From NCBI RefSeq assembly GCF_022538185.1, contig NZ_JAKYXC010000005.1, positions 62,001-126,000 of the forward strand: 64,000 nucleotides of DNA, given 5' to 3'. The position numbers and the translations under genes are program-made. Each line of letters begins with the position of its first letter. Position 1 is the first letter of the stretch. The stretch comes from Microbacterium sp. CFH 31415 (GTDB lineage Bacteria; Actinomycetota; Actinomycetes; Actinomycetales; Microbacteriaceae). Positions 17,446 to 26,406 of this stretch are shown piece after piece. The notes below the pieces were generated by a model, which was not told the DNA's origin, searched no databases, and was given only the letters and a program-made list of their open reading frames with translations.

Positions 17446-18843
17446 GTGACCTCTCTCCATCCCACCGCTCTTCCGTGGCAGCCGCTCAGCCCGCTCGACG
17501 GTCGCTACCGCGAAGCCGTCACCGGTCTCGCCGACTACCTCTCGGAGGCGGGGCTCAACCGCGCGCGCGTCGAGGTCGAGGTCGAGTGGCTGATCGCCCT
17601 CACCGACCGGTCGCTGTTCGGCACGTCACCGCTGAGCGACGATGAGAAAGCGCGCCTCCGCGCCCTCTACCTCGAGTTCGGCCAGGCCGAGATCGACTGG
17701 CTGGCCGAGAAGGAGGCGGTGACCCGCCACGACGTGAAGGCCGTCGAGTACCTGGTGCGCGACCGCCTCTCGACGCTGGGGCTCGACTCGATCGCCGAAC
17801 TGACCCACTTCGCCTGCACGAGCGAGGACATCAACTCCACCTCGTACGCACTCACGGTGCAGCGCGCGGTGGCGCGCGTGTGGCTGCCGAAGCTGCGCGC
17901 GGTCATCGACGCGCTCACCGACCTCGCGGTACGGCACCGCGACGCCGCGATGCTCTCCCGCACCCACGGCCAGCCCGCCACGCCGTCCACGATGGGCAAG
18001 GAGCTCGCCGTGTTCGCGTGGCGCCTCACGCGCGTGGCCGACCAGATCGCGGCCGGCGACTACCTCGCGAAGTTCTCCGGCGCCACGGGCACCTGGTCGG
18101 CGCACCTGTCGGCCGATCCCGACGTCGACTGGCCCGAGCTCACCCGCTCGTTCATCGAAGGTCTCGGTCTCGGCTTCAACGTGCTCACGACGCAGATCGA
18201 GTCGCACGACTGGCAGGTCGAGCTCTACGATCGCGTGCGGCATGCCGGCGGCATCCTGCACAATCTCGCCACCGATGTGTGGACCTACATCTCCATCGGG
18301 TATTTCACGCAGATCCCCGTGGCGGGCGCGACGGGCTCGTCGACGATGCCGCACAAGATCAACCCGATCCGCTTCGAGAACGCCGAGGCCAACCTCGAGA
18401 TCGCGGGCGGCCTCCTCGGCACGCTCTCGCAGACGCTCGTCACGAGCCGACTGCAGCGCGATCTCACCGACTCGACGACGCAGCGCAACATCGGCGTCGC
18501 GTTAGGCCACTCGCTGCTGGCGCTCGACAACCTGCAGCGCGGGCTGAGCGAGATCTCCCTCGCCGAGGACGTGCTGCTTGCCGACCTCGACGCGAACTGG
18601 GAGGTGCTCGCCGAGGCGATCCAGACAGTCGTGCGGGCGGAGATCGCCGCCGGTCGGTCGCAGATCAGCGACCCCTACGCGCTGCTGAAGGACCTCACCC
18701 GCGGCCGCCGTGTCGGCGCCGCGGAGCTCGCCGAGTTCGTGCGCGGACTCGACATCGGCGACGCGGCGAAGGAGCGGCTGCTCGCCCTCACTCCTGCGAC
18801 GTACGACGGCCTGGCGTCGAAGCTGGTCGACGAGCTCGGCTGA
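17446..18843 (+). CDS. purB: Adenylosuccinate lyase
   Basis: A 465-residue fumarase/aspartase superfamily enzyme that splits SAICAR and adenylosuccinate in purine synthesis. The family signature GSSTMPHKINP is at about residues 298-308. CTSEDINSTSYALT and SRTHGQPATPSTMGKE mark the other two active-site regions. It starts at GTG 17446. An 80-bp palindrome lies 40 bp beyond its stop and may end transcription. Confidence 0.95.
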   Translation: MTSLHPTALPWQPLSPLDGRYREAVTGLADYLSEAGLNRARVEVEVEWLIALTDRSLFGTSPLSDDEKARLRALYLEFGQAEIDWLAEKEAVTRHDVKAVEYLVRDRLSTLGLDSIAELTHFACTSEDINSTSYALTVQRAVARVWLPKLRAVIDALTDLAVRHRDAAMLSRTHGQPATPSTMGKELAVFAWRLTRVADQIAAGDYLAKFSGATGTWSAHLSADPDVDWPELTRSFIEGLGLGFNVLTTQIESHDWQVELYDRVRHAGGILHNLATDVWTYISIGYFTQIPVAGATGSSTMPHKINPIRFENAEANLEIAGGLLGTLSQTLVTSRLQRDLTDSTTQRNIGVALGHSLLALDNLQRGLSEISLAEDVLLADLDANWEVLAEAIQTVVRAEIAAGRSQISDPYALLKDLTRGRRVGAAELAEFVRGLDIGDAAKERLLALTPATYDGLASKLVDELG

Positions 18844-18882
18844 GGCTCAGGTCTGTCGCCTGCGGGAGCCGGCCGGCAGTCC

Positions 18883-18963
18883 CCCGAGAACAGGTGATCT
18901 GGCGGAGACAGGAAGACGCGGCGGGAAACGTCCTGCGTGCGCCAGATCTCCTGTTCTGGGCGA
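18883..18963. repeat. REP-like palindrome, family A copy 1
   Basis: The left arm CCGAGAACAGGTGATCTGGC and right arm GCCAGATCTCCTGTTCTGGG pair almost completely. Inner sequences CAGGA and TCCTG also pair around a GC-rich loop. A close relative lies at 38649-38728, so this is a dispersed element rather than a terminator specific to purB. It occupies the purB/19026 gap between convergent genes. Confidence 0.88.
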
Positions 18964-19025
18964 GGGGCGCTCGGCTCGCTAACGACCCGGCTGGTCGCCG
19001 CGCTTACGAGCCCGGCCGGAAGGTG

Positions 19026-19352
19026 TCAGGCCTTCGGGCCGGCGCCGGGCGCGGCATCCGACGAGTCATCCTCATCGGGCATGAGCACCGGCTTGTCGAT
19101 CGTCTTCGTCACCTGAGCCGGGTCGACGGCGAGGAGCAGGAGCGACACGATCAGCAGCACGGCGATGAACGTGATGCCGGCGATGATGAGCGCGAGCACG
19201 AGCGCGGCCCGCGTCTGCTCGCTTCCGCCGGCCTGGAAGAAGCCCATCGACACGAGCGTGACGATGCCGGCGAACAGGGCGGCCGCGAACGCGAGCCCGA
19301 GCAGCTGCAGGGGCTTCATGAGGTCGCGGCGGGTGGGGCGGTCGTCGCTCAC
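19026..19352 (-). CDS. Small two-helix membrane protein
   Basis: A 108-residue protein starting at GTG 19352 in a GTGA overlap with the upstream gene. A short basic N-terminus is followed by two membrane helices (about residues 13-35 and 45-72) and a charged, Asp-rich C-terminal tail (MPDEDDSSD). I do not recognise a family. Tight coupling to the six-helix membrane protein upstream suggests the two act together. Confidence 0.7.
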   Translation of the reverse strand: MSDDRPTRRDLMKPLQLLGLAFAAALFAGIVTLVSMGFFQAGGSEQTRAALVLALIIAGITFIAVLLIVSLLLLAVDPAQVTKTIDKPVLMPDEDDSSDAAPGAGPKA

Positions 19353-20062
19353 GCGGGATCCTTCTGGTCGGCGGGGGCGGACGCCGGGGCCTCGGTGACG
19401 ACCTCGGCTTCCTTTCGGGGCGAGAAGCCCGCGATCCCCAGGTATACGGCGACGATCGCGGCGTAGACGCCGAAGATGCCGACGGCGATGATGATGCCGG
19501 TCAGGGTGCCGGTCATGCCCGCTTCCTCGACGCGGTAGGTGAGTGCGTAGCCGGCCGGGACGAGCGCCAGCGCGATGCCCAGCAGCACGCCGACCGCTCC
19601 GACCACGACGCCGTCGCGGGCGTCGGACCGCGGGCCGGGGTCCACGACCGGGCGCACGTCGGCGACGCCGGGGGCGATGTCGCGCCGGGCACGCGGACCC
19701 CGCATCGCGCGCCAGCCGGCGATGAGTTCGAGCGCCCCGCTCACGAGGGCCCATGCGATCACGACGGAGAAGAACCCCGTCACGGTGCGCAGCGGCATCA
19801 GGCCGCCCGCCATGCCGGCGACGAGGGTCACGCCGCCGAGGGAGGCGGCGGGCCAGCGCCGGCCGGCGGGATGGACGAGCCACACCGAGAGGAGCAGCAC
19901 GAGGCCGGTGGCGATCGCGAAGCCGCTGAACACCGACATCCCGACCTGCGCGGAGTGGTCAGGCGAGAACGTGATCATGACCGCGGCGAGCGCCGCGAAT
20001 GCGGCACGTGCGAGCTGCACGTGGCGCACGTCGAACGTGCGAGCGGAAGAAGCTGAGGTCAC
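19349..20062 (-). CDS. Multi-pass membrane protein, HdeD/DUF308-like layout
   Basis: A 237-residue membrane protein with about six hydrophobic helices in two groups of three, separated by a basic cytoplasmic loop (about residues 118-145, with ARRDIAPGVADVRP). The internal two-part symmetry resembles DUF308/HdeD proteins. No catalytic motif is visible. It starts at GTG 20062 and overlaps the small membrane protein downstream by 4 bp. The function is unknown. Confidence 0.72.
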   Translation of the reverse strand: MTSASSARTFDVRHVQLARAAFAALAAVMITFSPDHSAQVGMSVFSGFAIATGLVLLLSVWLVHPAGRRWPAASLGGVTLVAGMAGGLMPLRTVTGFFSVVIAWALVSGALELIAGWRAMRGPRARRDIAPGVADVRPVVDPGPRSDARDGVVVGAVGVLLGIALALVPAGYALTYRVEEAGMTGTLTGIIIAVGIFGVYAAIVAVYLGIAGFSPRKEAEVVTEAPASAPADQKDPA

Positions 20063-20147
20063 GGCGGATTCCTGCGAGACGGAAGAGATGCCTCCAGTCT
20101 AGTTCGGCCCGCTGCGAAGGGCCGCCGCGGCCGGGTGGTGCCGAGCG

Positions 20148-21530
20148 TCACGCGAGCGAGTCGAGGATCTCCACGAGCAGCTCGTACGTCGTCAGCGGGC
20201 TGATGATCGCGAAGCGCAGCACCGGCTCGCCGGCGTGCGAGCTGGGCACCACGAAGCCGCGCTGGTCCTCGAGCAGGCGGTCGGACCACGCTTGGTAGTC
20301 GACGGCCGACCAGCCCTCCCGGCGGAAGACCACCACCGAGAGCTGCGGGTCGCGCACGAGCGAAAGTCCGTCGCGCCGCTCGATCTCGTCGGCGATCCGG
20401 CGGGCGAGGTCGATGCCGTGCGCGATGGTCACCCGGTACTGCTCGGTGCCGTGGGTCGCCAGCGAGAACCACAGCGGCAGCCCCCGTGAGCGCCGGGTGA
20501 GCTGGATCGCGAGATCGGACGGGTTCCAATCCGGCGACTCGGTCAGCGTGTCGAGGTACTCCGCCTTCTGCGTGTGCGCACGCAGCGCGAGGGAGGGCTC
20601 GCGGTAGATCAGCGCGCAGGCGTCGAAGGGGGCGAAGAGCCACTTGTGCGGATCGACGATCACCGAGTCGGCGAGCTCGACGCCCGCGAACGCCGGGCGC
20701 AGCTCCTCGACGAGCATGGCCGCGAGTCCGTACGCGCCGTCGACGTGCAGCCAGATGTTGTGCGCCTTCGTCGCGACGGCGACCCCTGCGATGTCGTCGA
20801 CGATGCCGAAGTTGGTCGTGCCGCCGGTCGCGACCACGGCGAACACCGCATCCGCGTGCTCGTCGAGCGCGCGGGCGACCGCGTCTCCGTGCAGACGCCC
20901 GTCGGCGCCGGGAGGAGCGGTGATGACGTCGACGTCCATCACGGCGGCGGCGGACGCGATCGACGAGTGCGCCTCGGCGCTGCACAGCACCGCCCAGCGC
21001 GCCGGGTCGGGGCGGCCCGCGTCGCGGTTGCGCCGGCGCGCGGCATCCCGAGCCGTCACGAGAGCCGAGAGATTGCCGATCGTGCCGCCCTGCACGAACA
21101 CCCCGCCCGCCGACGCGGGCAGCCCGAACTCGCGTGCGAGCCAGTGCAGCACCTCGTTCTCGGCGAAGACGGCGCCGGCGCCCTCCATCCACGAGCCGCC
21201 GTAGATCGCGGATGCGGACACCACGACGTCGAACGCGAGCGACGCCTTGCTCGGTGCGGAGGGGATGAACGACAGATACCCCGGGTGGTCGGTCGAGATG
21301 CACGCCGGGGCCAGCACGTTCTCGAACAGCGCGATGGCGCGGCGAGCGCCGATGCCCTCCTCGGTGATGGAGCCGGACGCGAGACGGGACAGGTCGTTGG
21401 GACGCATCGGCTTGTCGAGCGGCACGTCCTTGTAGAGCGCGCGGCGCCGGGCGTAGTCGAGCACGTCGTCGACGGTGTGGCGGGTCTCGTCGGAGATGGC
21501 GTGCATCTGCTCGGGGGCTGGCGAGGTCAT
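20148..21530 (-). CDS. PLP-dependent decarboxylase (aromatic-L-amino-acid/glutamate group II family)
   Basis: A 460-residue group II decarboxylase starting at ATG 21530. The N-terminal region has DHPGYLSFIPSAPSKAS, the cofactor region has VQGGTIGNLSAL and the Asp-containing WLHVDGAYG, and the PLP lysine lies in DPHKWLFAPFD. The size and these motifs match aromatic-L-amino-acid decarboxylase and related enzymes. The exact amino acid cannot be told. It stands alone; the gap of 165 bp to the divergent gene at 21696 probably holds both promoters. Confidence 0.88.
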   Translation of the reverse strand: MTSPAPEQMHAISDETRHTVDDVLDYARRRALYKDVPLDKPMRPNDLSRLASGSITEEGIGARRAIALFENVLAPACISTDHPGYLSFIPSAPSKASLAFDVVVSASAIYGGSWMEGAGAVFAENEVLHWLAREFGLPASAGGVFVQGGTIGNLSALVTARDAARRRNRDAGRPDPARWAVLCSAEAHSSIASAAAVMDVDVITAPPGADGRLHGDAVARALDEHADAVFAVVATGGTTNFGIVDDIAGVAVATKAHNIWLHVDGAYGLAAMLVEELRPAFAGVELADSVIVDPHKWLFAPFDACALIYREPSLALRAHTQKAEYLDTLTESPDWNPSDLAIQLTRRSRGLPLWFSLATHGTEQYRVTIAHGIDLARRIADEIERRDGLSLVRDPQLSVVVFRREGWSAVDYQAWSDRLLEDQRGFVVPSSHAGEPVLRFAIISPLTTYELLVEILDSLA

Positions 21531-21695
21531 GGCTTCTCCATGGATCGGGTGACAGTCCACGGTAGATCCCGTCGCGCGGGTTGTCACTCCGGCGGTCGGG
21601 GAACCGATCAGGATTGGAGAAGCGGATGCTGCGCGGTCTGCGTAGCGTGAAGCCCGAGGTCGTGAACCAGATCGCACACCGTGAAGGAGAACGCC

Positions 21696-22148
21696 ATGAG
21701 CGAGAAGACCGAGTCGAGGGAATCGACGGCCGGACTGTCTGCCGAGGAGCGGGCGGCCATCAAGGAGCGGGCCAAGGAGCTGCGGGCGCAGGAGAAGGCC
21801 GGCAAGAACCGCGAGGCGGGGCTCAAGTCCGTTCTCGACGTCATCGCGAAGCTGGACGGCACTGACAAGAAGATCTGCGAGGGACTCGTGAAGGTCGTCG
21901 GCGAGGTCGCCCCGGAGCTCGTCGGCAAGACCTACTACGGCATGCCGGGCTTCGCCAACGCGGACGGCAAGATGGTCGTCTTCGTGCAGCCGGCCGGCAA
22001 GTTCAAGACCCGCTACGCGACGCTCGGCTTCGAGCACCCCTCCCACCTCGACGACGGCGACATGTGGGCGACCGCGTTCGCAGTGCTCGACTGGAACGCC
22101 GCCGTCGAGAAGCGGGTCACCGAGCTCGTGACCGCGGCGGTCTCGTAG
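21696..22148 (+). CDS. DUF1801/YdhG-like protein
   Basis: A 150-residue protein from ATG 21696, which follows GAAGGAGA. The N-terminal third is a charged helix (AEERAAIKERAKELRAQEK). The rest has VGKTYYGMPGFANADGKMVV and GFEHPSHLDDGDMW, as in DUF1801-type domains of the YdhG fold. The function is unknown. It is convergent with the PPOX gene, with only 3 bp between them. Confidence 0.82.
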   Translation: MSEKTESRESTAGLSAEERAAIKERAKELRAQEKAGKNREAGLKSVLDVIAKLDGTDKKICEGLVKVVGEVAPELVGKTYYGMPGFANADGKMVVFVQPAGKFKTRYATLGFEHPSHLDDGDMWATAFAVLDWNAAVEKRVTELVTAAVS

Positions 22149-22151
22149 GCG

Positions 22152-22532
22152 TCAGGCGGCGCGGAACCGGGGCGAGCCGAGCACGCGCTCGACGGTCAGC
22201 TCGAGCACGACCCGTTCCGGGTTCACGCGCGGTGGGCGGTAGCGCGCCGCATACAGCTCGACGGCGTGGGCGACGGCATCCGCATCATCATTGATCCGTA
22301 CGGTGCCTTCGAAACTGATCCAGCGCGCGCGGTCGACCGAGCAGATCGTCGCCCGGCCGCGTCGCTGGGCGTTGAGGAACTTCTGCGTGCCGCGGGTGCC
22401 GATCACGCGCACCACGCCGTCCTCGTAGGTGAAGCCCACGGGCACGGCGTGGATGCGGTCGTCACGCCCGAGGGTGGACAGGGTCGCGAGGTGGTACTCG
22501 TGGAGGAACTCGAGGGCGTCGTCGGTCAGCAC
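22152..22532 (-). CDS. PPOX-class F420/FMN-dependent protein
   Basis: A 126-residue split-barrel protein starting at GTG 22532. The sequence runs ATLSTLGRDDRIHAVPVGF, then GTRGTQKFLNAQRRGRATIC and WISFEGTVRI, the pattern of pyridoxamine-5'-phosphate-oxidase-like, F420-binding proteins of actinobacteria. The substrate is unknown. It lies 29 bp after the methyltransferase gene and may share its transcript. Confidence 0.83.
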   Translation of the reverse strand: MLTDDALEFLHEYHLATLSTLGRDDRIHAVPVGFTYEDGVVRVIGTRGTQKFLNAQRRGRATICSVDRARWISFEGTVRINDDADAVAHAVELYAARYRPPRVNPERVVLELTVERVLGSPRFRAA

Positions 22533-22561
22533 CGGTCCAGCCTCGCACGCGGCGGCGGTGC

Positions 22562-23320
22562 TCAGCACTTCGCCGGGAGCCGGTACACCGACACATGGCT
22601 GCGAGACTCGCCGGTGAAGGCGCGGCGGTCCCAGTCCGCCCACCGGGACTCGAGCTCGAAGCCGGCGAGGCGCGCCATGAGGTCGAGTTCGCTCGGCCAG
22701 ATGTAACGGTGCGGCGACCGCCCGATGCGGGCCTCGCGACTGCCCGTGATCTCGGGATCGAAGCGCACGTGGTGCGACACGATCAGCTGCTGCAGCGTGT
22801 CGACCGTGTCGACGAGCAGGTAGCCGGGTTCGCTCATCTCCACCGTGCCGCGGTAGCCGGGCGCGAGCGCCCGCAGTTCGGGCACCCACAGCTCGATGAC
22901 GAAGCATCCGCCGGGGGCGAGGTGGCGTGCCGCGTTGCGGAAGCACTCGACCTGGGCCTCCTGCGTCAGCAGGTTCGAGATCGTGTTGTACACGAGGTAG
23001 GCGAGCGCGAAACCCTCGCCGGCGTACGCGGTGGTCATGTCGCCCTCGACGACCGGCAGCCGCTCGGCGCTGGCCTTCTCGCGGAGGCGCGCGATCATGG
23101 CCGTCGACAGCTCGATGCCGACGACCTCGACACCGGCGTCGCGCAGCGGGAACGCGACGCGCCCGGTGCCGACGGCGAACTCGACTGCGCGTCCGCCGTG
23201 CGCGAGCTCGGCGAGCACGTCCACCGTTGGGCCGAGCACGTCGGCGGAGAACATCCCCTCGCCGGGGGTGTCATAGCTCTGCGCGACCTCGGCGTCCCAG
23301 AGCCTCTGCTGGTCGACCAT
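22562..23320 (-). CDS. Class I SAM-dependent methyltransferase
   Basis: A 252-residue protein starting at ATG 23320. Motif I is VEFAVGTGRVAFPL (about residues 46-59), followed by VVGIELSTAMIARL, VVEGDMTTAYAGEGF and LAPGGCFVIELWVPE. This is the ordinary class I fold. The acceptor is unknown. It sits between dnaB (54 bp upstream) and the PPOX gene. Confidence 0.85.
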   Translation of the reverse strand: MVDQQRLWDAEVAQSYDTPGEGMFSADVLGPTVDVLAELAHGGRAVEFAVGTGRVAFPLRDAGVEVVGIELSTAMIARLREKASAERLPVVEGDMTTAYAGEGFALAYLVYNTISNLLTQEAQVECFRNAARHLAPGGCFVIELWVPELRALAPGYRGTVEMSEPGYLLVDTVDTLQQLIVSHHVRFDPEITGSREARIGRSPHRYIWPSELDLMARLAGFELESRWADWDRRAFTGESRSHVSVYRLPAKC

Positions 23321-23374
23321 CGGGCCATCCTGGCCCGGCTGGCCGACGTGGTCAACGGGTGCGCGAGCGGCCTG

Positions 23375-24754
23375 CTACTGGAAGTCGCCTGCCGGAGCCA
23401 TGTCGGTGAAGCGCGAGAAGTGGCCCTGGAACGCGACGGTGATCGTGTCGGTGGGGCCGTTGCGGTGCTTGGCCACGATCAAGTCGGCCTCGCCCGCTCG
23501 GGGCGACTCCTTCTCGTAGGCCGCCTCGCGGTGCAGCAGCACGACCATGTCGGCGTCCTGCTCGATCGAGCCCGACTCACGGAGGTCGGACAGCGCGGGC
23601 TTCTTATCGGCGCGCTGCTCGGGACCACGGTTCAGCTGCGACAGCGCGATCACCGGGCACTGCAGCTCCTTCGCGAGGAGCTTGAGGGCCCGCGAGAACT
23701 CCGAGACCTCCTGCTGACGCGACTCGACGCGCTTGCCGCTCGTCATGAGCTGGAGGTAGTCGATCACGACCATCTTCAGCCCAGCCTTCTGCTTGAGACG
23801 ACGGCACTTCGCGCGGATCTCGACGAGCGTCATGTTCGGGCTGTCGTCGATGTACAGCGGCGCGTCGTTGATGCGACCTCGCGTCGCGGCGATCGTCGTC
23901 CAATCGCGCGAGTCGAGCGTTCCCTTGCGCATCGCCTGCAGCGGGATCGATCCCTCGGCGCTCATGAGGCGCATCGCGATCTCGCTGCGCCCCATCTCGA
24001 GGGAGAAGAAGATCGTCGGCATGTCGTGCTTGATCGCCGCGGCCCGCGCGAAGTCGAGCGCGAGGGTCGACTTACCCATGGCGGGTCGTGCGGCGATGAT
24101 GATCATCTGGCCGGGGTGCAGACCGTTGGTGAGCTGGTCGAGACCCGAGAAACCGGTCGGGATGCCGGTCATCTGGCCGTCGCGACCGCGGGCCGCCTCG
24201 ATCTCTTCCACGGCCGCGTCGACGGCGATCGTGAGGGGCACGTAATCTTCTGCGGCCTCGGCGCCGGTGACCGAGTAGATCTCGGCCTGCGCATTGTTCA
24301 CGAGGTCGAGCGCCTCGCCCTGACCCGAGTAGCCCATCTGCACGATGCGGGTGCCGGCGTCGACGAGGCGGCGCAGCAGCGCGCGCTCCGAGACGATGGA
24401 CGCGTAGTACCCGGCGTTGGCGGCTGTCGGGACGATGGAGGTGAGCGTGTGCAGGTAGTCGGCACCACCGGCGCGCTGCAGCTCGCCCGTCTTGATCAGC
24501 TCGTCGGTGACCGCGACGACATCGGTCGGCTCACCGTGCGAGTAGAGGGTGAGGATCGCCTCGAAGATCAGCTCGTGCTTCGGGATGTAGAAGTCGGCGC
24601 CGCGGAGCGTCTCGATGACGTCGGCCACGGCGTCCTTCGACAGCAGCATGCCTCCGAGGGCGCTCTGCTCGGCGAGGAGATCGTGCGGGGGAGTCCGCTC
24701 GAACTCACGGGGTCCGCCGCCCATGCGCTCTTCGGAGATGTCGGCGATCGACAT
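23375..24754 (-). CDS. dnaB: Replicative DNA helicase DnaB
   Basis: A 459-residue helicase starting at ATG 24754, with GGAGGAT in front. The N-terminal domain (about 20-125) binds DnaG and the loader, and the RecA-like domain has Walker A ARPAMGKST at 222-230, MVVIDYLQLM as the Walker B region and AKHRNGPT near the end. There is no intein, although several actinobacterial dnaB genes carry one. Unlike many genomes where dnaB follows rplI, here the rpsF-rplI operon is separated by two surface-protein genes on the other strand. A DnaA-box-rich region lies upstream. Confidence 0.95.
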   Translation of the reverse strand: MSIADISEERMGGGPREFERTPPHDLLAEQSALGGMLLSKDAVADVIETLRGADFYIPKHELIFEAILTLYSHGEPTDVVAVTDELIKTGELQRAGGADYLHTLTSIVPTAANAGYYASIVSERALLRRLVDAGTRIVQMGYSGQGEALDLVNNAQAEIYSVTGAEAAEDYVPLTIAVDAAVEEIEAARGRDGQMTGIPTGFSGLDQLTNGLHPGQMIIIAARPAMGKSTLALDFARAAAIKHDMPTIFFSLEMGRSEIAMRLMSAEGSIPLQAMRKGTLDSRDWTTIAATRGRINDAPLYIDDSPNMTLVEIRAKCRRLKQKAGLKMVVIDYLQLMTSGKRVESRQQEVSEFSRALKLLAKELQCPVIALSQLNRGPEQRADKKPALSDLRESGSIEQDADMVVLLHREAAYEKESPRAGEADLIVAKHRNGPTDTITVAFQGHFSRFTDMAPAGDFQ

Positions 24755-25314
24755 GAATGCAGGATCCTCCACGTGTTCGGGTTCCGTCCGGACGGCTCGC
24801 CGAGTCGGGTGCGCACGCGCCGCAGAAGGAACGCGGCTGTGGCGAAGCGGGTGCGGCGGGAGAGCCGGCGCTGACCCGGACCTCGTCGTCTGAGACGTGC
24901 CGCGCTCTCCCCCGGAGTGCCGAAGTCCACGGTAGGCAGGGGTTCCGACAGCCGCAACAGAGGCTGTGGATAACTCTGTGGAGAGCCTGCGTGAAACGCC
25001 GATAGACCTGTGAACAACCCCTGTGGAGAATCTGCGTAGTTCGGCGGGGAAAGCCTAGCGAAATGGCGGTTGACCTGGCATTCCCCAATCCACAGGTTGT
25101 GGAGGACGATGTGGTTGAAGTCGCGCTTGAAGGTTGGCCGTCGGACTGCCCCCTGTGCACAATTCCGCGGCGTTGATGACCAACGGTCCGCTTGACGACC
25201 GCCTCCAAGAAGACCCTGGACACCGCCCCGGGAGAGCGCTAGCCTGTCCAGTCCAGGCACCCTCAGGCGCATTCCGCTCGGAATGCGTGACGTTCTTCGT
25301 CGTGGGAGGTGAAC
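24755..25314. promoter_or_regulatory. 560-bp divergent promoter region with DnaA-box-like sites
   Basis: No gene is visible between dnaB and the surface-protein gene. TGTGGATAA at 24965-24973 is a perfect DnaA box on the minus strand. Near matches are TGTGAACAA (25009-25017), TGTGGAGAA (25022-25030), CAATCCACA (about 25086) and TGTGCACAA (25154-25162). A perfect 8-bp inverted repeat CGCATTCC/GGAATGCG lies at 25268-25287, 27 bp before the start at 25315. It probably holds both promoters. Confidence 0.7.
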
Positions 25315-26316
25315 GTGGAGATCGCTACCTCGCAGTTGTCGAGGATCTGGCGGCTGGCCCTCATCGGGGCCGCGACTGCGTTTGCCTGGATCGCCCTCTC
25401 GCTGCTGCTCGGACTCGGCTCCTGGTCCGCGCACGCGGATGAGGGCGACGACGAGGGCACGGGCCTGCTGGGTGCCGTCACCTCCGCCGTGGACCGCACG
25501 GCCACCACGGTCACGACGACCGTGACGAAGACCACGTCCGCCGTCACCGAGGTCGTGAACACCGTCGTCGAGGTGGCGCCCGCCCCGGTGCAGCAGCCCG
25601 TGCGGCAGGTCGCGCAGACTGTCGGCACGACGGTGACCACGGTCGCGAAGCCGGTCGTCGAGGTCTCGAACGACGTCGTCGGCTCCGTCACCGCCCCCGT
25701 CGTGGACGTGGTCACCCAGGTTCCGGTGGTCAGTGGCATCGTCACCGGCACGGGCGTGGACCAGGCCGTCTCCGACCTCGGCAACACCGTGGACGACACG
25801 ATCGGCGGACTCACCGGAGCGGTCACCGACACGGGTTCCACCATCGGCCAGCCGCCCGCCGGCACTCCCGCGCTTCCCCCGGCGACGCCCGGAGTTCCGG
25901 TGCTCCCGGGGGCTGAAGAGACCGACGAGCCGGCAGCCGCCGAGCACCCCGAAGCCACGGTCACGGCGGCCCCGGCGCTCGACTGCGACATGGCTGCGGC
26001 ATACGCGGCCGGCGGGGCCGCGGCATCCGCTCAGCTCTCGCTCTTCGACCGCGCGTCAGAGAACATCTCCGCGCCGTCTGCCACCGTTTCGTCGTCCTCG
26101 GCGTCTTCTGACGCCCGCGGACCCTTCGCTCCGGCGGGGGAGCTCTGCCCGCCGACTGCTTCTTCCTCGGGACCCGGTGGTGCGGGTCCCGGCGCCTGGG
26201 CGCTCGTCGCTTTCGGTCCACTCGCCGCTCTCCGTGCCTGGGGGCGTCGTGCCGGACCGGAGGACGACCTCGCGCCGCCGGCGCCTGCAGGATCCACCGA
26301 CGTCTCCCCTGACTGA
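25315..26316 (+). CDS. Secreted Thr/Val/Ala-rich surface protein
   Basis: A 333-residue protein; I prefer GTG 25315, placed 5 bp after GGGAGG, over GTG 25309. A signal sequence or anchor covers about residues 10-40 (AFAWIALSLLLGLGSWSAHA). The next 110 residues are Val/Thr repeats such as TTVTTTVTKTTSAVTEVV and VTTVAKPVVEVS. A Pro-rich linker follows, then a Ser/Ala-rich tail with a weak hydrophobic segment (WALVAFGPLAAL) near residue 300 and a polar end. It has two well-spaced Cys and no LPXTG signal. It lies 90 bp before the chaplin-like gene and may be transcribed with it. No known family is recognised. Confidence 0.75.
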   Translation: MEIATSQLSRIWRLALIGAATAFAWIALSLLLGLGSWSAHADEGDDEGTGLLGAVTSAVDRTATTVTTTVTKTTSAVTEVVNTVVEVAPAPVQQPVRQVAQTVGTTVTTVAKPVVEVSNDVVGSVTAPVVDVVTQVPVVSGIVTGTGVDQAVSDLGNTVDDTIGGLTGAVTDTGSTIGQPPAGTPALPPATPGVPVLPGAEETDEPAAAEHPEATVTAAPALDCDMAAAYAAGGAAASAQLSLFDRASENISAPSATVSSSSASSDARGPFAPAGELCPPTASSSGPGGAGPGAWALVAFGPLAALRAWGRRAGPEDDLAPPAPAGSTDVSPD

Positions 26317-26406
26317 TCGGCTCATTCCGCCTTCTCGAGGCGGACGAGCATCGGCGCGCACCCTCGCGCGTCTCGACACATCAGTCACATCGAAGAGGAA
26401 GACATC

